64,000 bases of DNA from Flaccisagitta enflata (GCA_965153355.1 OZ231127.1:46190001-46254000); one strand, 5' to 3'. Positions 1 to 12,433 are shown, numbered from the stretch's first letter. A program made the numbers and translations. The notes: generated from the letters alone by a model not told the origin.

Positions 1-85
1 TCTCACTTTACCGAGGATCTGAAAAGAAAGTGTCCGACTTTGTTTGTGAGCCACTTCGTTTTTGTTTCTTTTTCTTGTTGATGCG

Positions 86-86
86 C

Positions 87-170
<84 letters not shown>

Positions 171-395
171 CGTCGTTGTCGTTGTCGCCGTCGTCGTCAT
201 CGTCATCGTCGTTGTCGTCCTATTAGTTTTGTAATAGTTATCAATGTCGTCTTTTCATCACCATCCTCATCATCATCATCGACGTCATCATCATCGTCAT
301 CGTCGTCGTTGTCGTCGTCGTTGTCTTAGTTGTCAAAGTCGTTGTCGTCGTCGTCGTCGTTGTCGTCGTTGTCGTCGTCGTCATCATCATATTAG
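86..395. repeat. TTG/CGT trinucleotide microsatellite
   Basis: About 28 uninterrupted TTG units are followed by degenerate CGT/CAT/TTG triplets. Long open frames across it encode only homopolymeric Cys, Val, Thr or Arg/His runs and are not genes. Confidence 0.95.
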
Positions 396-445
396 TTTTG
401 ACATTGTTATCAATGTCGTCTTTGTCATCATTATTATCTTCGAAT

Positions 446-585
446 TTTTCTTCTTCTTCTTCTTCTTCTTCTTCTTCTTCTTCTTCTTCTTCTTCTTCTT
501 CTTCTTCTTCTTCTTCTTCTTCTTCTTCTTTTTCTTTTTCTTTTTCTTTCTTATTCTTTTTCCTCTTCTCTTTTCTTCTTCTCTT
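446..585. repeat. TTC microsatellite decaying into TTTTTC
   Basis: About 28 TTC units pass into a pyrimidine-rich tail. A diverged direct repeat (GAGGATCTGAAA...) lies at 14-45 and 646-680, on either side of this tract and the preceding one, so the microsatellites lie between copies of one older repeat. Confidence 0.9.
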
Positions 586-664
586 CATAATTGGGAAACA
601 GGGCCAATAGAATCGCATCGGCTCGCGCGCTTTTTTCTCAATTTACTGAGGATCTGAAAGAAAG

Positions 665-886
665 GTGACCGATTTTGTTAACACCATAACTGATACCGCG
701 CATAAAGATTTTTATTTCTCTATAACGGCTGAAGCGAAAGCCTTGAAATTTTGGTTACTGACATAAAATTCGATGCCCTTTCACATCATGTTAAAAAAAT
801 TTCACCGGAAGAAGAAGAAAACTATGATAGCCACTATGATACACAGCGTAACGCGATCGTAACAGGGTGTTAACAAAATCGGTCAC
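665..886. mobile_element. 222-bp element with perfect 21-bp inverted ends
   Basis: The left end at 665-685 (GTGACCGATTTTGTTAAC...) is the exact reverse complement of 866-886 (...GTTAACAAAATCGGTCAC). The interior has no open frame. This is MITE-like; no target-site duplication was recognised and the superfamily is unknown. Confidence 0.5.
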
Positions 887-1593
887 TTGTTCATTATTTT
901 TATATCTCTGGCTAGAATTGACATGAAGGTCTGAAATTTGGCATGAAACCTGGTTCATGTCTGTACTAAATGGGGGTAAAACATTTTGTTTTTATTCGGC
1001 CCTCAAAGTATGATTATTGCATATAGCATACTGCTATGTGTGAAAAACGGGCAAATTATCACTTTGGATTATTTTACTATGAGTGAAATTTTCCCATAGT
1101 AAACGACGGCCGATCATTACCAAATTTTCGGTGCTTCTTTAGGGATTGCAAATGTAAAAAAATGACCGAAGCAAGGGGGCGTCTGACGATTTTTTCATGT
1201 CTTTTACACTGACGATATGAAGTGTGACACAAGTGTGACTGAAAAAATGGGCTGTTTTGGCACTAATTTGAGCCACCTAACCTATCAAAATGTTGAGTAT
1301 GAAGGATATTTGTTGGGCACTAGGTCTCAAGTGATGTCTAGGTACAGCTTTCATCATCAATGAAATGATTGGTGGGAATGAACTATGCTTCATCGTCCAA
1401 CATATCATGGATTTCAGCTGGGCTTGTTTATTGTGAAAGCTGCCTTTAAGTCACAGTTTAACGATGATATCGTTGTATTTAAACCCAGGCTTCTAACTTA
1501 AACTGAGTCAAACTCAATACAATTTCTGCTTCCCTTACCAAAGTGCGACATTAGCGCGGCGGTCGGTTACCCAACACGTTTCGTCTGCGAGAA
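887..1593. other. No gene seen
   Basis: AT-rich sequence with stop codons in all frames and no recognisable repeat unit or motif. Confidence 0.5.
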
Positions 1594-1615
1594 ATGGAAA
1601 ACTGGAGACTCAAAC

Positions 1616-1666
1616 ATGAAGCAAGAAAAGTTGCGCCGATGCAACTTGAACCGCAACCATCCACAG
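1616..1666 (+). CDS. Candidate first coding exon, unknown acidic protein (gene 1)
   Basis: An ATG at 1616 opens 17 codons (begins MKQEKLRRCN) that end in phase 0 at a donor-like CCACAG|GTTAGA. Joining to the acceptor at 3003 keeps a continuous frame. An out-of-frame ATG at 1594 would act as a short upstream ORF. The peptide is too short for homology, so the call rests only on the splice signal and on phase agreement with the next two exons. Confidence 0.3.
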
Positions 1667-2403
1667 GTTAGACAACAAAATGTGATAAAGCCTTTGTATT
1701 AAAGAGTAAGTCATAGTACAGACGAAGAGAAAATTGAGTTTGTTTCAGTTTACCATATCGGGAATATATGTGCATTGTCTCTAGGTTTGTAAATGTAATA
1801 ATATAGAAACAAGGCCAACAAGGCTAACAAGGCTAAAGAGACTAACAATTGCCATAAAAAATTGTCTATCAAAGAAAGATCCTACTCAAAGATGCAAATG
1901 TTGTAGGTGTTGTCTGTTGCACAGTTGAACGGCCTAAATGATGTACGGGAAGAGGTTCAAGGCTAATGAACAAACTGAAGCCTGACAGTATCTCTCACAG
2001 CATTATGCAAATTAGGACATGAAAGAGGTCTGCTAAACAAACGGAAGATAGACAAATAAAAAGAAAAACGGTCAGGGCCTTGAAATTAGTCCCTCCATCA
2101 TTGGTAAGCAAAACGAGAAGAAATTCCAAACTTTTGCTATGTGAAGCGCCCAAACCTTACAACAACCTTTAACCCCCCCCCCTTTGAAAAAAAAAGACAA
2201 AAAAAGATTGTTCCAATGAAATTTCCCATGGACCAAACAACAGATGAACTGATATAAAAAGATGTCGCGTGTCCACCACTGATAAATATTCATCAACTGC
2301 TTCAAAATGTAAATTTTCCATTTGTTTGCACTATGACGTAACCCATGGCGGAGGCCGGAGAATCAATGCTATCTTGGGGACTTTTATCTGTGTTTGATTC
2401 TGT

Positions 2404-2459
2404 GTCAGTTTCTGCCTCTGTCTCTCTACATCTCTGTGTGTCTCTCTCTCTCCCTTTCT

Positions 2460-2506
<47 letters not shown>

Positions 2507-2511
2507 CACTG
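2404..2511. repeat. CT dinucleotide microsatellite
   Basis: An imperfect TCTCTG/TCTG lead-in runs into about 19 CT units. Overlapping open frames are simple Ser-Leu or Arg-Glu repeats. Confidence 0.9.
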
Positions 2512-3002
2512 TGCATTTGACAATCTTGTCATCGTCACTTGTGCAGCAACTCATTAGTTCTAGAATCTGTAATTCTTGTCAATCCCGAAACAACGAAGAC
2601 GCAATGAAGCTTATTAATTGATCATAAAAGTTTTATTACGCAACAGTGAGGTGCATTACAGTAAGATGGGTGCAAAAGACATCTCATCCCAGACCGTGGA
2701 GAATAGTTATAACTACTGGCCTTACATTTACAAAAATTACTCATGTATTTATAACAATTTCATCCTAAGCTTAGTAACTGTCCATCCATGCCAAATGATT
2801 TTTGTACGGATAACACATGCGAAAATGACATTGACCCACTGTTCCTGCTGACCAGTGAGGTTCAACTCTCAAAACAATACAAGTATGCAATTTTTAAAAT
2901 CTTTTAACCAAATAAAAAGTATGCAAATTTTTTGGCATTTTTATACTTTTTTCCGCTTCTTCCATTTTCACCTCTATTCCTGGGCGATGCTGCTGCTTAC
3001 AG

Positions 3003-3256
3003 GCAGAAGGAGAGGAAAAAGTTGACCACTCTTGGCGGCATCTGCGAAATCATCCTGAACGACAACCAACATCCAAAAACATCATCATGAGTCATGATAA
3101 CCATGAAAACTATGGAGAAGAAGTTGTTGAAGGAAACGAGTCAGTCAGGGATGTGATTGGTTTGGAAGAGGCGGGAGAACAAGAGGAGGTGGCGGCGGTG
3201 GAGGAAGATTTGAGGGATGATGTATTTGACACGGTGATTGAAGATAGCATCGACAG
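3003..3256 (+). CDS. Candidate internal exon, acidic protein (gene 1)
   Basis: An acceptor (GCTGCTTACAG) precedes 254 nt open from end to end, closed by a donor-like GACAG|GTTAAG. The translation is charged and strongly acidic in its second half (EEVVEGNESVRDVIGLEEAG, then AVEEDLRDDVFDTVIEDSID). It enters in phase 0, matching the exon at 1616-1666, and leaves 2 nt, matching the 1-nt entry at 19612. Composition is clearly protein-like against the AT-rich flanks. No domain was recognised; low-complexity acidic regions of this kind are often disordered. Confidence 0.45.
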
Positions 3257-4159
3257 GTTAAGCCTTTACACATGCAAGGGGTAAAAGTTTTGAAGGGTCA
3301 TATCACACGGATAAAAAGAAAAGACGCACTTTTGAATGGCTATTTCTGCCTATGAATCTTTATAAAACTTAATAAAATCGTAGACCGTTTCAAAACCCTT
3401 TAAAAGTTCTTTCATTTGGCGCCAATCTAGTAATTCTATCTTTATTCGTTTAGAAATGGCATTAGTTTGTGTGAAAACTTTGCCCATTCTAGTTTTATAA
3501 TCCCTATGTAAAATTGCATTTTTGCAAATTAGTGCTTCTCTTTGCAGGGCTCTAGCTTCTAAACCGTTTGAGATACAGACCTGGGATTGGTCTAGATTGA
3601 AAGATTTTCAAAAAATCTTTCAAAATGTCTCTCTCAAAAAAAGTTCAAATTAGTTTTTGTACCTGTTTTATGAATAGATAATCAGGTGCGTCTTTTTTTT
3701 TTTAGTCGAGTTGTATCACAACAGGGCCAAATACTTAGATATCCATGAACTGAGCGAGTATATGACAAGTGGACAATATCCCTCACTATATACCCAAACT
3801 GAAATAAATGGAACCCTCACTGACTAGTTAATACGCGCACCACTCCTAGTTTTCCATAAAACATTCTGGAAAACATGCTATATGCTATAATGCTATGCTA
3901 TGTGCACACCACTAAAAGAAAGATGGAAAGAGAGAAAATAACGCGCCAAAATAATTGTGCGAAAGAACGGTCGATTTTTTCTTTCAGAAGGAAGCATTTG
4001 TGTCAAAATCAGGGGACAAAGGACCCGGTCTGCAACGAGATCTCGACAGCGACATCTGATCAGCGTTTTTCGTTGCGAAATCCGTCAAGGTATCATTCAA
4101 ATGCTGTTCGCGTTCTTAACAGTCGGGTACCGTTTGGGTGCTTTACATGGCAAAATTTT
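3257..4159. other. Intron-like sequence, no gene seen
   Basis: AT-rich sequence between the exon at 3003-3256 and the foldback at 4160. Overlapping plus-strand open frames at 3875-4183 and 3957-4163 contradict each other and lack splice support. Confidence 0.4.
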
Positions 4160-4991
4160 GTAGTATCCCTTTACCCTACTTAGCACTGTTCAATATTTCC
4201 ACTGTGTGCTTTACAGTAGGAATACTGCCACTTTTTCCATGGTTTCTGATCGTCAGACATGTATTTAGTCTATCCCAACCAACTCCAAAAAATTCTTGTG
4301 GCGCCTTTTGAAATATTATACTTTTTTACCTCTATGAGGTACAGGTTATTGAATTTTCCCATTTTTTGGACAATCAACCTTGTTTTGCTCATAACTTTTA
4401 AACGCATGAAGCGAGAAATGCCAGATTGGTCTTATTTTAAAGATCTTTTCAAGGTCTTTCTAACCGTCACCAATTTTTTGTAAATCCATTGAAAAACAAT
4501 CAAATTATAGTCTGTCAAACATGAGGAAGGAAATTAAGATTTCAGTTAGTTTTCCATGTCATTGAAGTTTTTCTTTTTTATTCACAATTTTACTTGTTTT
4601 GCTCTTAACTTTTGAACGGATAAAGCTAGAAATACCAGATTGGACTCATTTTAAAGATTTTTTGATGCTCTTTCCAACCATCACCGATTTTTTGTGAATC
4701 CCTTGAGTAACAACTCAATTAAAAGAGGTCAAAAATTGGCAATATCAAACGGTTTTTGGAAGATTTCATCATCTTTTTCTTGTGATGAGATCATGTTTGT
4801 TGATTCTTGCATTGCTAAAGGAGTCAATGTCTGTTGAGCTATTTGTTGGTTTGTCTTATAGTTTGTCTATCTGTCTGTTAATCTATCCCAAATTGTACTT
4901 TGAAAATTTTAAATAAGACATGGCCAGGCAGCAACCCATAAGCATTCCTGTGAAATGTAGGGGATTTTTGGGCTGCAGCCCCAATTAGATC

Positions 4992-5480
4992 TAGTCATCC
5001 AAGAATTGCACATGGTCAGCGGTACCCGATGCCCTGCTGGGAGTAATCCAGTGAAGAGATGGAGTGAGAGCAGGGCAGCAGCCCCAAAGGGCCAATGTCC
5101 TGTAGAACACGGGGGTGAATTTTGAGACGTCTGTCCTTCCAGCCATTGTGTTTGGGGCATATTTCAGGCTTAAGATGGCTGATTTGGGCAGAATTAAGGC
5201 TTGGAGAGAAGATTTGAGGTTTGGAGGGCTGATTTGATGCTTGGAGGGCTGATTGAAGGTCTGGAGGGCAGGTTTGAGGTCTGGAGGGCAGATTTGAGGC
5301 ATGGGAGAGGCAAATTTAAAGCCAAGAAGGGTGATTTGAGGCCTGCCGGGCTAAATTGAGGTCTGGGAGGGCTCTTGTGAGGTCTTGATGGTCAAGGGGG
5401 GGGACGGATGGAAGGACTGACGGACGTCTTAAAATTCCCCCTGTATTCTACTGGACATTGGCCCTTTGGGGCCGCTGCCC
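4992..5480. mobile_element. Family B structured element
   Basis: The left module carries GGTCAGCGGTACCCGATGCC, GCAGCCCCAAAGGGCC and TGTCCTGTAGAACA. The right module returns the same signals inverted (CTACTGGACA, GGCCCTTTGGGGCCGCTGCC). Between them lies a GATTTGAGG-type minisatellite of about 20 bp. The ends form GGCCC-CAAA-GGGCC and TGTCC-AGGACA-type hairpins, as in the copies near 32.6 and 60.4 kb. Confidence 0.6.
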
Positions 5481-5508
5481 AAAAACTTTCATTCATCCAG
5501 CCTAGGAA

Positions 5509-5664
5509 AAAGGCCGGATACACGGCCAATACCAGTTGCGGACGGGTGGGCAGGGGCAGAAATGCGCGTTTTCACACTTTCCGACTCGTGTTCACGGACC
5601 GACCAACCGATGGATGGACGGACGGACAAAGCCTCTTATAGAGTTGCGTGTCCGCAACTAAAAA
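5509..5664 (+). mobile_element. Family A element, AGTTGCGGAC subtype
   Basis: This copy has a 5' hairpin GGCCG-GATACA-CGGCC, the anchor AGTTGCGGAC, the G-rich GGGTGGGCAGGGG, a GGAC/GACC tract, CCTCTTATAGAG and the 3' end AGTTGCGTGTCCGCAACTAA. The last ten bases before AAAA, GTCCGCAACT, are the exact reverse complement of the 5' anchor. They also pair locally as AGTTGCG-TGTC-CGCAACT. No coding potential. Confidence 0.75.
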
Positions 5665-5689
5665 TTGTCTATAGCAAATGAGGGTTGAC

Positions 5690-6120
5690 TGAGGCCTTTG
5701 ATGACCTGGAAGCTGGCTGGGCTGATTTTAAGCCTAAACTGATTTTAAGCCTGAGGGACCTAATTTGGTGCCTGAGAGACCTAATTTGGCATTTATAAAG
5801 GGGGGTTTTGGGACCTGAGAGAGCTAATTTGAGGCCTAAGAGGGCTTAGTTAACGCTTTGTCTGGCAATTTGAGGCCTAAAGGCCTAAAGGGCTGATTTT
5901 AGTTCTGATGTGACTAATTTCAGGGCTGAGAGAACAGAACTGAGGCTAGGAAGGTTTTACTTGAAGCCCTGTAGGGTTGATTAAAATCCTGCAAAACTGT
6001 TATTAGATTTTCAAGAGCTGATTTTAGGCCTTAGAAAGTTAATTTGAGGCCTGAGAGGACTAATTTGAAGTCTGAGAGAGCTGATTTGAGACTTGAGAAG
6101 CCTTATGGAAGGGGGGAAGA
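5690..6120. repeat. Minisatellite, unit about 20-22 bp (GAGAGAGCTGATTTGAGGCC)
   Basis: Degenerate copies of a unit reading roughly CTGAGAGAGCTAATTTGAGG. An inverted block of the same unit occupies about 6700-7080, so the two form the inner arms of the foldback. Confidence 0.7.
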
Positions 6121-6195
6121 GGAATGAACCAGAGGTGCAGATTATAGAAGCTACAGCCCAGCAGAAAATGGATTATAAATAATGATAAGCAAAAC

Positions 6196-6545
6196 ATGGG
6201 GGAATTTTCTCCTTCTTCATCTTCATTCCCCCCCTCAACCTCTAGGCCCTTATCTCAGCCTTGAGGCCCATATCCCAGCCTTGATGCCCAAATCCCAGTC
6301 TTGAGGCCCAAATCTTAACCTCAAGGCCCAAATCCCATCTTAAAGCCAAAATCCTATCTTTGAGGCCCGTATCCTAGCCTTGAGGGATTTGGGCCTCAAG
6401 ACTGGGATATAGGCCTCGAAGGCTGGGATATGGGCTTCCAGGCTAAGTTATGGGCCAGGAGGTTGGGGAAGGGGGAATGGAGGAGAAGGATAAGGAGGAG
6501 AAAGTGAAAATTGCACTGTGTGAAAGCATAGGTCATTGACCCCTT
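6196..6545. mobile_element. Family B-like element with CCTTGAGGCCCAAATCCCAG minisatellite
   Basis: GGGGAATTTTCTCCTTCTTC on the left is mirrored by GGAGGAGAAAGTGAAAATTG and GCATAGGTCATTGACCCC on the right. The middle is a 20-21-bp minisatellite (CCTTGAGGCCCAAATCCCAG) whose last units are inverted. The same core is found at 31.56, 43.73 and 60.85 kb. Confidence 0.55.
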
Positions 6546-8149
6546 TGGTCTGAGAGAGCTGATTTGAGACTTGAGAAGCCTTATGAGAGGGGGGAAGAGG
6601 AATGAACCAGAGGTGCAGATTACGGAAGCTACAGCCCAGCAGAAAATGGATAATAAAATAAATAATAAATGATAAGCACAATTCAGCTTTCTCAGGCATC
6701 AAATAAGCACTCTAGGGCTTCAAATCAGCCCAGCCAGCACCAAGCATTTAATTATCCCGAATGGGCATCAAATAAGCCTTTATAAGCCTCAAATTGGCTC
6801 TTTATGACCTGAATTCAGCTCAATCAGGCCTCAAATCAGCCCTTAATGCCTCATATTGATATACAAAGCGTTGACTAAGCCCTCTTAGGCCTAAAATCAG
6901 CTCTCTCAGGACCCAAACCCCCCCCTCCTTACAGATGCCAAACCAGGTCTCTCAGGCACCAAATTAACTCTCTCAGGCTTCAAATCATCTCAGGCTTCAA
7001 ATCAGCCCAGCCAGCTTCCTTAGGTTTCAAAACAACATTGAGGAAGCATTCAGGTCATCAAAGGCCTCAGTCAGCCCTCATTTGCTATAAACAAGTTTTC
7101 CTAGAGTGGGTGAATGGAAGTTTTTAATAGTATTTTGATGTAATGCTTATGGGTTTCTGCCTGGCTGTGACTTACTTACCATTTTCATGATACAATTTAG
7201 GATAGATTAATAGATGGATAGACAAACATTAGGACAAACCAACGAATAGCTCAATAGACATTGACTCCTTTAGCAATGCAAGAATGCATCAACAAACATG
7301 ATCTCATCACAAGAAGAAATTGGTGAAATCTTCCAAAAACCTTCTGATATTGCCAATCTTTGACCTCTTTTAATTGAGTTGTTACTCAAGGGATTCACAA
7401 AAAAAATGGTGATGGTTAGAAAGAGCTTCAAAAAATCTTTAAGATGAGTCCAATCTGACATTTCTAGCTTTATCCGTTCAAAAATTATGAGCGAAACAAG
7501 TAAAATTGTGAAAAAAAAGAAAACTTCAATGACATGAAAAATTAACTGAAGTCCTCATTTTCTTCCTCACGTTTGACAGCCTATAACTTGATTGTTTTTC
7601 AACGGATTCGCAAAAAATTGGTGACGGTTAGAAAGATCTTGAAAAGATCTTTAAAATGAGACCAATCTGGCATTTCTCGCTTTATGCGTTTAAAAGTTAT
7701 GAGCAAAACAAGGTTGATTGTCCAAAAAATGGGAAATTCAATGACCTGTACCTCAGAAAGGTAAAAAAGAAAAATATTTCAAAAGGCGCCACAAGAATTT
7801 TTTTGGAGTTGGTTGGAATGGACTAAATATATGTCCGACTATCAAAAACCATTGAAAAAGTGGCAGTATTCCTACTTTAAAGCACATGGTGGAAATATTG
7901 AACAGTGTTAGGTAATGTGAAAGAGCAAAAATTATGAAGATGACCATTTTCTTTTTTTCAAAATTCTTTCATCCTTTGTTGTTTTGTTCCCACAGAAATC
8001 CCAGAAATCAGCAAAATCATGCACGTCCCTTCTTAACTGAGGTAACTTTTTAAAAATTCCTCAGCATCGCCACCCATGCAGAGCAGTTATTCACATGTAG
8101 ACGAATGTATCCATGCAAAAAACAAAAAATTCTGTTGGGAATTTTACGA

Positions 8150-8960
8150 GAAAATGCCGTTAAATGCCGTAAAAAGCCATAAAAATGGCATTTTTGACTG
8201 TTATATCGGATTTAACTGATTTAGAAACAGCGACTCTCATCGGATAATGCTGACATGGCACTGACACACATTCATGCAAAGATTCAAGTGAAGCCCTCAC
8301 CATAGGGTATCATTTTATGCCGTAAAATGCTGTAAAATGCCGTAAAAGTGGCGTTTTTGACCGTTATATCGGATTTAGCTGATTCAAAAACAGCTACTCT
8401 TGTCAGATAATGCTAAAATGGCACTGACACATATTCTCACATAGATTCAAGTAAGGCCGTCATCATAGGATATCATTTTATGCTGTAAATTGCTGAAAAA
8501 TGCCGTAAAAATGGCATTTTTGACCATTATATCAGATTTAACTGATTTAAAAACAGCGACTCTTGTCTGTTAATGCTGACATGGCACTGTCACACATTGA
8601 CGCAGAGATTCAAGTAAAGCCGTCACCAAAGGGTATCATTTTATGCCGTAAAGTGCCTTAAAATGCCGTAAAAATAGCATTTTTGACCGTTATATAAAAT
8701 TTAACCGATTCAAAAACAGCCACTCTAGTCAGCTAATGTTGAAATGGCACTGGCGCATATTCACACTAAGATTCAAGTAAAGCCGTCATCATATGGTATT
8801 ATTAAATGCTGTAAAATGCTGTTATATGCCGTAATTTGCCATAAAAATGTTATAATATATTTGACTGATTCAAAACAGCGACTTCTGTGTGACAATACTA
8901 ATATGGTACTGACACTATAGGGTATCATCTTGAAATGCTGTTAGAAGTGCATTTTTGACT
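8150..8960. repeat. Tandem repeat, unit about 163 bp, five copies
   Basis: Units start near 8155, 8312, 8478, 8641 and 8804. Each carries TGCCGTAAAATGCCGTAAAA, then TTTTTGACCGTTATATC, then GATTCAAAAACAGC, then GGCACTGACACA. Divergence between units is moderate. Confidence 0.75.
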
Positions 8961-8969
8961 GTTTTTTCG

Positions 8970-9756
8970 ATGATACCCTGTTTTCAAAAGCAACTGCAAC
9001 CAGCAAAACCTTTATTGTGCTCATAGTATTCACATTTGGAAATTCAGATTGATTTTGTCTAGAAGTACATGACCTACCATTTATTCATGCAAAATTTTAA
9101 AGTAGTGGCTCCTGTGGTTTAGCTTCCACATAATTTTGAGTAAAAATGTAGTGAGCCCCATGAGAGGCTCCTCAAAAATTTGATTGAATAACCCCCATTA
9201 CTTAAACATAATGTCATTTCTCTAAGAATTAAATGAAAATAGCCAGATTGGTCTTTGAATATAGATAATGATCGTTTTTTATGTATCTCAAGAAAAAACA
9301 ATTAGGATTATAAAATTTATTTTTTTTCATGAGACAAATTTGATTTTTCCTCTGATTTTTCAAAGTCTGAAAAGGTTTTTGATCCCATCAAATGTGATAG
9401 AAGGCCTCAATTTTTTCAAAAATCATGAAAAATTAAAACTGGTGCAAAAGAGAGGTCAATTCATATCCATTTATGACCAACATGGTCATTTTAGCTAAAT
9501 TTGTACAAAAATAACAACAGTTTATTGATGAAAATTTCTGTAAAAATGTCATTTTAAGTAAAACTTCGTCAAATTTCACCATATTTCAAAATTATGTGGA
9601 AGCTAAACTACTGGAGCCACCGCTATGAAATTTTGCATGAATAAATAGTAGGTTATTTGCTTTTAGACAAAACAAATTCAGATGTCCAAATGTGATTACT
9701 TTAGGCACAAGAAAGGTTTTGCTGGTTGCAGTCGCTTTTGAAAACAGGGTACCATC
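8970..9756. mobile_element. Nested palindromic element
   Basis: The arm at 8970-9140 (GATACCCTGTTTTCAAAAGC, ACCAGCAAAACCTTT, TAGCTTCCACATAATTTT) recurs inverted at 9590-9756. The unique centre of about 450 bp is AT-rich without a gene. It splits the tandem arrays of the surrounding foldback, so it is either its centre or a later insertion. Confidence 0.65.
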
Positions 9757-9994
9757 TCATTAAGCATGACATTCACTTGAGAACTACCAGAAAATGGAAT
9801 TGTGGCATAATGCGCTGACATATGTGTTTTGAAGTGAAGCGGCAAAATTTGAGGTCGTAATTTGCCGTCGGCATTTTTTGACAGTTTTTAAGGTGAATCT
9901 GCCCAAGAAACTGCCCAACCAGATTAGGCGCTGAGAAACATTCAATTTGAGTCAACTCGTCATCAATTAATCTAGAGTGTTTCTCTTTCTTGAG

Positions 9995-9997
<3 letters not shown>

Positions 9998-10063
<66 letters not shown>

Positions 10064-10071
10064 CTCTCTCT
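9998..10071. repeat. CA dinucleotide repeat followed by CT
   Basis: About 32 CA units then five CT units. Inverse partner of the TG tract about 150 bp downstream. Confidence 0.95.
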
Positions 10072-10216
10072 CAAAAAATCAAGCACTCGCAAAATGTGGT
10101 CCTTATTAATGGCGTTTTCATCTATGGCAGATTGAAAGAGAATTGAAATGTCACTACGCGCATGCGTTTGTATGCGTGTTGGCGTTTGCGTGTACGTGTT
10201 TGAGAATGCGCACGCG

Positions 10217-10454
<238 letters not shown>

Positions 10455-11320
10455 AAATGCCTTTTTAATGGCAATTTACGGCATATTGATATATAGAATG
10501 ATAGCGTGTTGACTCAGGTTTTTGCATGGATGGTTCCCAGTGCCTCATCATCAATGTTTTTTCGATTTCTATCAAAAGGAGCAGTGCTTTGGACTAACAG
10601 TACCCACTAAATCATCAAGATCATCATATTACAGCCCTTAACAGCATTTTAATCAGACTCAATCATAACGCTATACTTTGAAATTGTAACATAAGTGAGT
10701 CTCAGGCCTAAATATCCACATTCTAGTTGTTTTCAAAGAAATGTTGTGGTATCTCAGTGACAAACACCTGAAAAATGGTGAAAAATGCCGAGTTTACAGC
10801 ATTTTTATGGCAAAAAATGATATCAAGTGGGGACGGGCTAACCTGAGTATTTGCATATATACATTCTAGGGCTATTTTGTCATTGTCTAAACAATATATG
10901 ATGAGTGTAGTGGTGTTTTCAGCAAATTTGCCCCAAAAAATGCCAAAAATGCTATCTTTACGGTGATTTACGATATTTTACGGCATTTAATTGAGACTAA
11001 TCATCTGAGCTATGACTTGCAATTTATAAATGTGAGTGCCCTAGGCCCAAATACCTATTTTCTGGCACTTAATGAGTTACTGTCAACCTTCCTGAGAGGC
11101 TAAGACCGAAAAAAAACGGTCAAAAATGGATTTTTAACGGCAAATTACGGCATGAAATTATGTCTAATGGTGACGTCTTTACCTCAGTCTCTGTAAATAT
11201 GTGTCACTGTGCTAGATCAACACTGTTGGGCTACAGCCGCTGTTTTTGAGCTAGTTTAACATGACAAAATGATCAAAAATGCTATTTTACGGCTTTTTAC
11301 GGCATTTTCTCGTAAAAATC
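10455..11320. repeat. Inverted-orientation counterpart of the GCCGTAAAA tandem array
   Basis: The motifs TTTACGGCATTTT, ATTTACGGCAT and TTACGGCTTTTTACGGC recur at roughly 160-200-bp intervals. They are the reverse complement of the 8150-8960 units but more diverged. Confidence 0.6.
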
Positions 11321-11819
11321 CCAACAGAATTTTTTTTTTTGCCTGGTTACATTCATCAACATGTATATAACAGCCCTGCATTGGTGGCAATGCTGAGGAA
11401 TTTTTAAAAAGTTACCTCAGTTAAGGAGGGGCGTGTGCATGTGTAGTTTTGCTTCTAAAAGAACTATGATAGAGCTTACTGAAAATGCAGATTAACAATT
11501 TTTAAAGAGAGAAAATTATTAAAAGCTAATTCAAAGAATGTGTTTATACTGATTTATCCCACTGCATTATGCTAATTAGATCCTAAAAAAAAATTTGCCT
11601 ACAAATTGGAAGATGAACAATCTTTGATAAAAAAAATGGTAAAGGTTCTAAAATTAATCATTCTATATTAAATAAAGAGGGTGAAAAGAAATAACCAACT
11701 TTTGCTATGTGAAGCACCCAAGGGTACCATACAAATGTCGTTCTAACTCATCTCCTCTCCCGGAACTCCAAGGCCAATGTTAAGAACTCGTCACTGCGGT
11801 TTAGCACTTGTTTTTTTCA

Positions 11820-11940
11820 CCATTTCATAACTGCAACCTTATCCCTAACCCCACCCCTAAACCTAACATAACCTCTGAACCTACCCCTAAACCCACCCCT
11901 ATCCCAAACCCAACCCCTAACCTTAACGTAAACTCCAGCC
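11820..11940. repeat. Degenerate telomere-like CCTAA/CCCCTAA tract
   Basis: Irregular ACCCCTAAACC/CCTAACC units resemble a decayed TTAGGG array in reverse orientation. Confidence 0.5.
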
Positions 11941-12193
11941 AAAACCCACCCGCGAGAAAGTATTGCTCAGCCGAAAGACAAAAGACCTATTTTCCTTTCT
12001 CCTCCTAAACTAACTCGGCCGTTGTCAGTTTTAGATTGGTGTCGGTCTCTGATTAAAGAAAAAACATCGGTCTCAGACTAGCATCTGTCATGCAATTCCT
12101 GCCGGTATTTGGTGTCGTACGATGTTTCCTCTCTTTCCCGCAATCTTTCTTTCTTTCTTTCTTTCCAATTTTCTTTTTCTTTTTCTTTTTTTT

Positions 12194-12388
12194 ATTAGTC
12201 GCGTGCTACGCGACTCTACACCCCACTTTGTCGGTCCGTCCGTCCGTCCATCGGTCCGTCACACTATACTTTTTTCGGCGTTTATGGGGTTTTTGGCTAT
12301 ACTGCTCCTTCCCAAATGCTGCACTGACCTCAAATATAGCCCCTGCCCACCCGCACGCGACTGGGGTAGCCGTGTATCCGGCCTTGTT
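12194..12388 (-). mobile_element. Family A element, full length
   Basis: Read on the minus strand: GGCCGGATACACGGCTACCC, anchor AGTCGCGTGC, GGGTGGGCAGGGGC, a block ending GGGCAGGAGCAGT-like sequence, GACGGACGGACGGACC and GAGTCGCGTAGCACGCGACT. The 3' arm GCACGCGACT is the exact complement of the anchor. Confidence 0.75.
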
Positions 12389-12433
12389 TTTTTCGTCACC
12401 ACCCCCAAAGTAGCATCGGAGCAGAACTTATTT

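Larger units (their letters stand above)
4160..7925. mobile_element. Large foldback element with arms of about 750 bp
   Basis: Sequence at about 4170-4930 recurs reverse-complemented at about 7135-7920. Shared landmarks include the block starting CACTGTTCAATATTTCC, the GGCGCCTTTTGAAATATT block and the Tyr-poor AT-rich stretch near 4560/7530. The arms differ by many substitutions, so the structure is old. The interior holds family B and family A elements plus inverted minisatellite blocks, so the inner regions also pair. No transposase frame and no clear target duplication are visible. It could be a foldback transposon or an inverted duplication. Confidence 0.7.

Noticed and set aside
3-618. 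Long open frames encoding poly-Cys, poly-Thr, poly-Phe/Glu
   Set aside because: Translations of trinucleotide repeats in all frames; no non-repeat sequence.
5509-5664. Family A as a Helitron end (hairpin followed by CTAA)
   Set aside because: The hairpin directly abuts CTAA rather than lying 10-12 nt upstream, the 5' end is not TC, and insertion between A and T is not consistent.
8150-8960. CRISPR-like array
   Set aside because: Units of 163 bp without constant short repeats and unique spacers, in an animal genome.
12194-12388. Family A as a tRNA-derived SINE or hammerhead retrozyme
   Set aside because: No A/B box and no CTGANGA...GAAA hammerhead core was found.
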